64,000 nt of DNA, taken from assembly GCF_964019385.1 (NCBI RefSeq), contig NC_088647.1, positions 14,050,231 through 14,114,230 of the forward strand. Reading direction: 5' to 3'. The notes beneath the pieces were generated by a model. It was given only the letters and a program-made list of their open reading frames with translations, did not search any database and was not told where the DNA came from. Position 1 is the stretch's first letter. Each line of letters opens with the position of its first letter. This DNA comes from Sycon ciliatum. Taxonomy: Eukaryota > Porifera > Calcarea > Leucosolenida > Sycettidae. The position numbers and the translations under genes were made by a program. This document shows, one piece after another, positions 45,501 to 64,000 of this stretch.

Positions 45501-46306
45501 AGAACGACGGCGGACGCCGGAACACGTAGGTCTACGCCACATCCGTGGACCACGGCAGTGCATGTGTGACCAGCCGCTGCATGCAACAGCCTGATCGAAC
45601 AGGACCTGGACTGGAGTGGACGGATGGACGGACGGTGGTTCGCTGGCCCAGCTGCCGGGAGTCTCGATCTCGGACTCGGAGCCTAGCCGAGGCAGATCTG
45701 GCCTGGAAGTATTACGGGAACCGAAGAGGCGAAGTGGTGAAGTCGGAACTCGGCACGCTAGATCTAGGCCATAGGCTAGACTACATAGGCCATGATAGGG
45801 GCTAGTACGAGTAGGACGCGTCACTGGCTGAACTAGCACTGCTTCGAGGCTCATACTTGTGTGCCGGATACAAGCGTGCATGCTCCGTCTATTCGAGGTG
45901 GTGACTGCACTCAGTCTGTCTGAGCGATGAGAAGGGATAGGTCACACCGGTGCACCGCGATTGAACGCCGACTGCCAGTAGATTCTACATGATTGTAGTA
46001 CTGGAGTACTACTGCACTGCCACAACCACTGCCTGCCCTCCGCGTGGTGGACATTTTTGACAGCGCAGTTTTTACTTCATTCAGTGTTTTTGAGGAACGA
46101 TCAAGCAGTTCGGATTTGTTCCCAAGTACAGCAGTCTCTCCTTACGCCTAGAAGTAGAATCTCTGTGCAGTGGCACACAGTTACTGCCACTGCTCGGTAA
46201 CAACGTGTTGGTAACCCGTACAGGGTGGGATCGCGGTTGCTGAAATCGACCGAATCAATCGCACTGTTCACCGCAGTGTTTAGAGGCGCTGCTCCGCCAA
46301 AACACG

Positions 46307-60139
<13,833 letters not shown>

Positions 60140-61064
60140 GTTCCAGCAGCTCACGTTGTCTTGTGGGATTGCTGTAGGAGGTGAGATCCTTCCTCGGACA
60201 TTACAGTCAGTATTGACAGCAAATGCATCTTTAGAGGACTTATTGGCTGATTCATGAGGCTTGAACTATCTATCATTGACTCTTCCGCTTCCTATTTTCC
60301 GCGTAATTTCCGTTCGCTTTCGCAGCATTTTCCTTGAAGAATCACCTGAGCCTGTACTGTGTTCTTGAGTCACATAACTGTACTATTTCTAATCCATGTA
60401 TGTATATGTACGTACATTGGTCACTGAGTTTTGGCATGCTGCTCGAACGAGCGGAGCCCGTTTTGAGGAGCCTTGACCGTCATTTTTTTGTTAGGTTGAT
60501 ATGTAACACCGTAGCCTCAGTGTAATGATGTAGGTGTAATATTACAATATATTAGACTTATGAATGTTCAACGGTATGATGTGGCATACAGCACTCTGCA
60601 GTGCTGTGTTTTATCTCTCTATTGCTGCTATTCAAACAGAGCAGACAGACGCCTGTGTGTGTGTGTGTGTGTTGTCTGTATACTAGTATATTATACCAGT
60701 GAGTGGCATACCTGCTGGACCTTTGAGTCACTGAGTTCTAGCTAATGAGTTGTGGGACGTGAGTGTTTCATGTTGGGATGCCGCTGGTGCTGGTGCTGGC
60801 CGACAGGTGATCAGCTAAACTTAGTTGCATTACACACACATTCACAGGTGACCTTAGTTTGACAAATGAATGATCTTGCAGTCCTTGCACTTTTACTTCA
60901 TCAACTGAATCAGGTCACCCTTTCATGCATGTCTCTAGCTCTTATGATTTTGGGCTTTCAAAGGAGGTCAGACTCAGCAGACAGGAGGATTCACTCACCC
61001 TACTTTGTCCCTCACTCAGTCACTGTCAAGTGTCAAGACCTTGTTATTCTTCAACAGGAGCCAG

Positions 61065-61214
61065 CAGGCGCGTGCCCCGTATGGGTTCCTGAGTGCCCGG
61101 AACCCCCTTTTTCCCCCTAAAATTGCAGGATTTTGCTTCATTTTTTGAAAAATTTACCGTGGAGGCCCCGCGGAACCCCCCCCCCCCCTTGAAGGGCACC
61201 GGCGCACGCGCCTG
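61065..61214. mobile_element. TIR element, ends CAGGCGCGTGC, 5-bp duplication
   Basis: 150 bp with GCCAG on both sides (61060-61064 and 61215-61219). The ends are imperfect inverted copies, with a poly(C) tract and AAATTT centre like the other CAGG-ended elements here. Confidence 0.7.
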
Positions 61215-61277
61215 GCCAGTACTGTGAATGCATGCACTTTTTTCATCTTTAGTTTAGACATGTTTTTGATGACTACC

Positions 61278-61278
<1 letters not shown>

Positions 61279-61358
<80 letters not shown>
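61279..61358. repeat. (TAG)n microsatellite
   Basis: A perfect trinucleotide run of about 26 units. Confidence 0.92.
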
Positions 61359-61550
61359 TTTGGTCCCATGCACCAGGTATATTTTTTGCGCAATTGATGT
61401 CTAGTAATTTAAAAGTACTAGTATCTGGAAGTACAACTACGGTAATAAGCGGTCCTCATACTTGCTCTGTGATGCCCCGGCGGCCTTAGGGCTATGGGCT
61501 TATGATGATGATGATGATGATACTTGTACAATCATGTACATGTACATGTA

Positions 61551-61736
61551 CAGTCAACTTGGCTAATAACGACTGCGGATATAACGACAATTCGCCAATA
61601 ACGACAGAATTTCCATGCCCAGAGCAAAGTCCCATCCAACTGTAATACATAATGGGACTTTGGGTATAACGACACTTCGCGAATAAGGAAACTTTTCTGA
61701 TGCCCCGCCGAGTGTCGTTATACGCGAAGTTGACTG
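61551..61736. mobile_element. Pogo-like TA-flanked MITE (CAGTCAACTTGGC)
   Basis: 186 bp. The ends CAGTCAACTTGGC and (inverted) CAGTCAACTTCGC have TA on both sides. ATAACGAC motifs repeat inside. Confidence 0.8.
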
Positions 61737-63356
61737 TATACTCCTCGCTAGAGTCTCCCTCCTAAACTGGTCTACCGACCGTGTTTATACATGTAGCTGT
61801 CATAGCTGTTGCTAGAGGAACAAGCAGATATTATTATGATGCATAGAGCTAGAGATGTGCTATGGCACTGACACTGGGCATGGGAGATACCAGTGCCCCA
61901 CCCCCTCTCAGGAGCTGGCTCTGGGCCTGAGCTAGAACTTAGAAGAGTGTTGAGAGAAGAGATTGGAGTATGGAAAATTTGTGAAATTATCTTCGGCTGT
62001 ATGCACGAATCAGTACTAAGTACATGTATAATGGTATGATCGGACAGGGGTCCTTTTGTGCCCCCATGGCATTTTCGATTTTTTTATTTTTTTTATTGAA
62101 AAACCACAAACCTTCAGACATGTGAATGTGCACATGATATACAGTGTACATACATGTACAATGTACGTATGTATCGAGAAGGCAGCATGGAAACGGCAGT
62201 GGTGGTGAGGCCTGGGCAGCTCGTCCGACCGTGGGTCTCAGAGTCAACGATGTTGTTTTCAGTAGTACATTTGCAAAATTTAGGGGCCCCATGGACCCCA
62301 GTTACCCCCCCCCCCCCCCCTCCTGGGTCTGCCACGGATACCTGGAGTGCATTGTGAATTAAAGGGAAACTGAACGCCAAAAATAAGTATGGCTTATCCG
62401 AAGGAGAATTGGGCACTGATTCCGATGAGCTATGTCTCGAGCCGATCAGAGAAGAGGAACTGTGTCAAATTTCATAATTAACACCTCCCATATTTGGAAA
62501 TTGGCCTTGATGACGTGCGTACTGCTTAGCTGTCACCATGCTGTGCATGTTCAGCAGTGTAATCATGGTAATTGAATGGAAGAAAACAATTACTTTGGTG
62601 TTTTGCAGCTCTGTTTCGTTCCCTGACGGTAACCAAATCTAGATGTAGGAATATGTTGAACAGGAGAGTGACACATGTCTTCCCGAAGGCTGTCCAGGCT
62701 GCAGTGGTGATGAAGAAGACACGATCATCACCCCGAGATCGATCGTAGCGAATTGGAAAACTCATGGTGAATTTGCTTCCACTCCAAGGCAATGTCGAGG
62801 TATGAAGGGTGCTTGTACTGCCTTCCAAAGTGAAGAGGAGATGAACATGGCTTTGCATAGCTGTTGTTCTATGCCAACTTACCTACTCTTGCTGGTACCG
62901 TAGTGACGTATTGCAAATTTCGTGGACGAACAACTCTAGTCACTAGTGGCTAGTGAGCAACACTAACAGGTGAGATTTTTCAATTCGACAACAATTGTTT
63001 TTGTTTGAGAACTGGCAGTGGCAGTCATTAGACTCAGTAGGTGTCTTTGCTGCTTCTTTCCCTTCATTGGTAGGGTTGTGCTTGAATAGTACAAGTGCTT
63101 GAAGTAAAATAAAAAAAAATAGAACATGTGGAACATAAATCTAATCAAGCATCAGTACATGTATTGCGAATTTCAACTTCAAAGCACATGAAATCACAAT
63201 GATCACGAAGTTTATGTAATCAGGAGTACACCCTGTGTTCAACGAACACATACACCCATGCTGTATTGCGCACGCACATGTACACATGTGCGTGCAGCCC
63301 CACCCCATCCCACAGACACACGCATGCAGCGCGCACATCCATACACATGTGCGTGT

Positions 63357-63500
63357 ACCCCCCCCCCCCCACACACACATTCCTACCCATACACATGTGC
63401 GTCCCCCCCCCCCCACACACACACACGTGTGCACATACAGATACACAAACACACACGCACGAACACACACACACGCACGAACACACACACACAAGATACG
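63357..63500. repeat. Poly(C) and CA-rich low-complexity block
   Basis: Two poly(C) runs (near 63357-63370 and 63404-63414) embedded in CA repeats and copies of ACACATGTGCGT. It shows alternating purine-pyrimidine character. Confidence 0.8.
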
Positions 63501-64000
63501 TGTAAGTGTACATGGTCTTCCTGGTGCAGATGCTGAGCCAGCACAATGGAAATTACCTCCATCAAGATGCTTGATCAAGTGTTGTGATAATGGCACTGTT
63601 TGTTTGTTTTTACAAAGAAGTGTGGGAAAGATTACAATGCATTATAATTCATAATTGTTCTTTGCCTTGTACTGTGCAGACCAGAATGCTTCGCTATCAA
63701 CTCCTGGCTTTCCATCGGCATGGTGTTCAGCTGCAGCGGCATCTGGTCCGGGGAGTTCAACTTGCTGGATGGCTGCACTGACACAGGATGGGTTTGCGTT
63801 GGCAATGCGATACGGCAGTCATCCCACATCACGAGCTACATGTTTATGTAATGTATATTGTCGCTCATCCAGCAACGTCAAGGCTCTGCATGTAAACACA
63901 GGAGAACACCATAATACTACAGGGGATAATAATTTTGGATATCAATTTCGTGACAATTATTAGATTCACACAATATTCACAACGTATGCAACACGATGCT

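Larger units (their letters stand above)
37129..46306. other. Gene-poor intergenic stretch between XRN2 and the PH-domain gene
   Basis: I see no supported gene here. Contents include a long (AC)n at 37510-37592, TIR elements at 38070-38312, 38374-38767 and 40696-41043, and ultra-short insertions at 39218-39255, 39470-39505 and 39662-39680. There are also tandem repeats at 39777-39864, 41421-41523 and 41811-42526, and poly(G) tracts near 37921, 42868 and 44092. Open frames such as 43812-44123 and 44847-45131 have no recognisable domain or partner exon. The 3' UTR of XRN2 occupies the first part and the 5' UTR of the PH gene the last. Confidence 0.7.
60140..64000. other. Region downstream of the PH-domain gene without a supported gene
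   Basis: Probably begins with the 3' UTR of the PH gene. It then holds TIR elements (61065-61214, 61551-61736), a (TAG)n microsatellite (61279-61358) and a piggyBac-like end TTAAAGGGAAACTGAACG near 62361. CA-rich and poly(C) sequence occupies 63230-63500. The frames at 62526-62858 (minus) and 63655-63963 (plus) show no family similarity I can see. Confidence 0.65.

Noticed and set aside
62526-62858. 110-codon minus-strand frame
   Set aside because: No recognisable domain; probably chance or a remnant next to a piggyBac-like end.
63655-63963. Open frame DQNASLSTPGFPSAW onward as a final exon of the PH gene
   Set aside because: It has an AG acceptor, but no donor in the last PH-gene exon gives the right phase. 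The stop at 60137-60139 closes a good frame, and there is no domain similarity.

Overview
The window is nuclear DNA of an animal, most likely a marine or other non-vertebrate metazoan. Its genes carry GT-AG introns and are plainly orthologous to animal housekeeping genes. They sit in DNA crowded with microsatellites, poly(G/C) runs and many small terminal-inverted-repeat (TIR) insertions. I cannot name the phylum from sequence alone, and nothing here is bacterial, viral or plasmid-like.

Layout, left to right. (1) Minus strand, 1-14268: 18 exons of a NEMF/Rqc2 orthologue (ribosome quality control), running off the left edge. (2) Plus strand, 14858-16564: an intronless 568-aa protein with a mitochondrial-type N-terminus and a KH-like segment, family not recognised. 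It is divergent from NEMF, with about 590 bp between the start codons. (3) Minus strand, 19045-32624: a complete ten-exon DDOST/OST48 gene (oligosaccharyltransferase subunit). (4) Plus strand, 33113-37128: XRN2, the nuclear 5'-3' exoribonuclease, with nearly all its coding sequence in one 3.1-kb exon. It shares a 488-bp divergent promoter region with DDOST. (5) 37129-46306: a gene-poor stretch of repeats. (6) Plus strand, 46307-60139: a ten-exon, 512-aa PH-domain adaptor-like protein. (7) 60140-64000: no gene I can support.

The exon models were built by hand. Each uses consensus splice sites, joins in phase, and aligns with the known family where there is one. NEMF exon 5 needs one extra G in a G-run to be ignored, which is a likely frameshift or sequence error. 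NEMF and XRN2 are translation or RNA surveillance genes and DDOST is secretory-pathway glycosylation. They are neighbours, not an operon.

The most unusual content is in the mobile DNA. Two TIR families occur as ultra-short, almost TIR-only insertions that still have target-site duplications: 22, 26 and 38 bp with 8-, 8- and 6-bp duplications, and 19 and 36 bp with 7-bp duplications. The second family also exists here as 303- to 740-bp copies. There is also an 851-bp TTAA-flanked fold-back of A-B-B'-A' structure, two hAT-type elements with perfect 8-bp duplications, a group of elements with CAGG termini and 5-bp duplications, and a nested insertion whose history can be read base by base. One NEMF 3' splice site has a (TG)n(TC)n microsatellite as its polypyrimidine tract.
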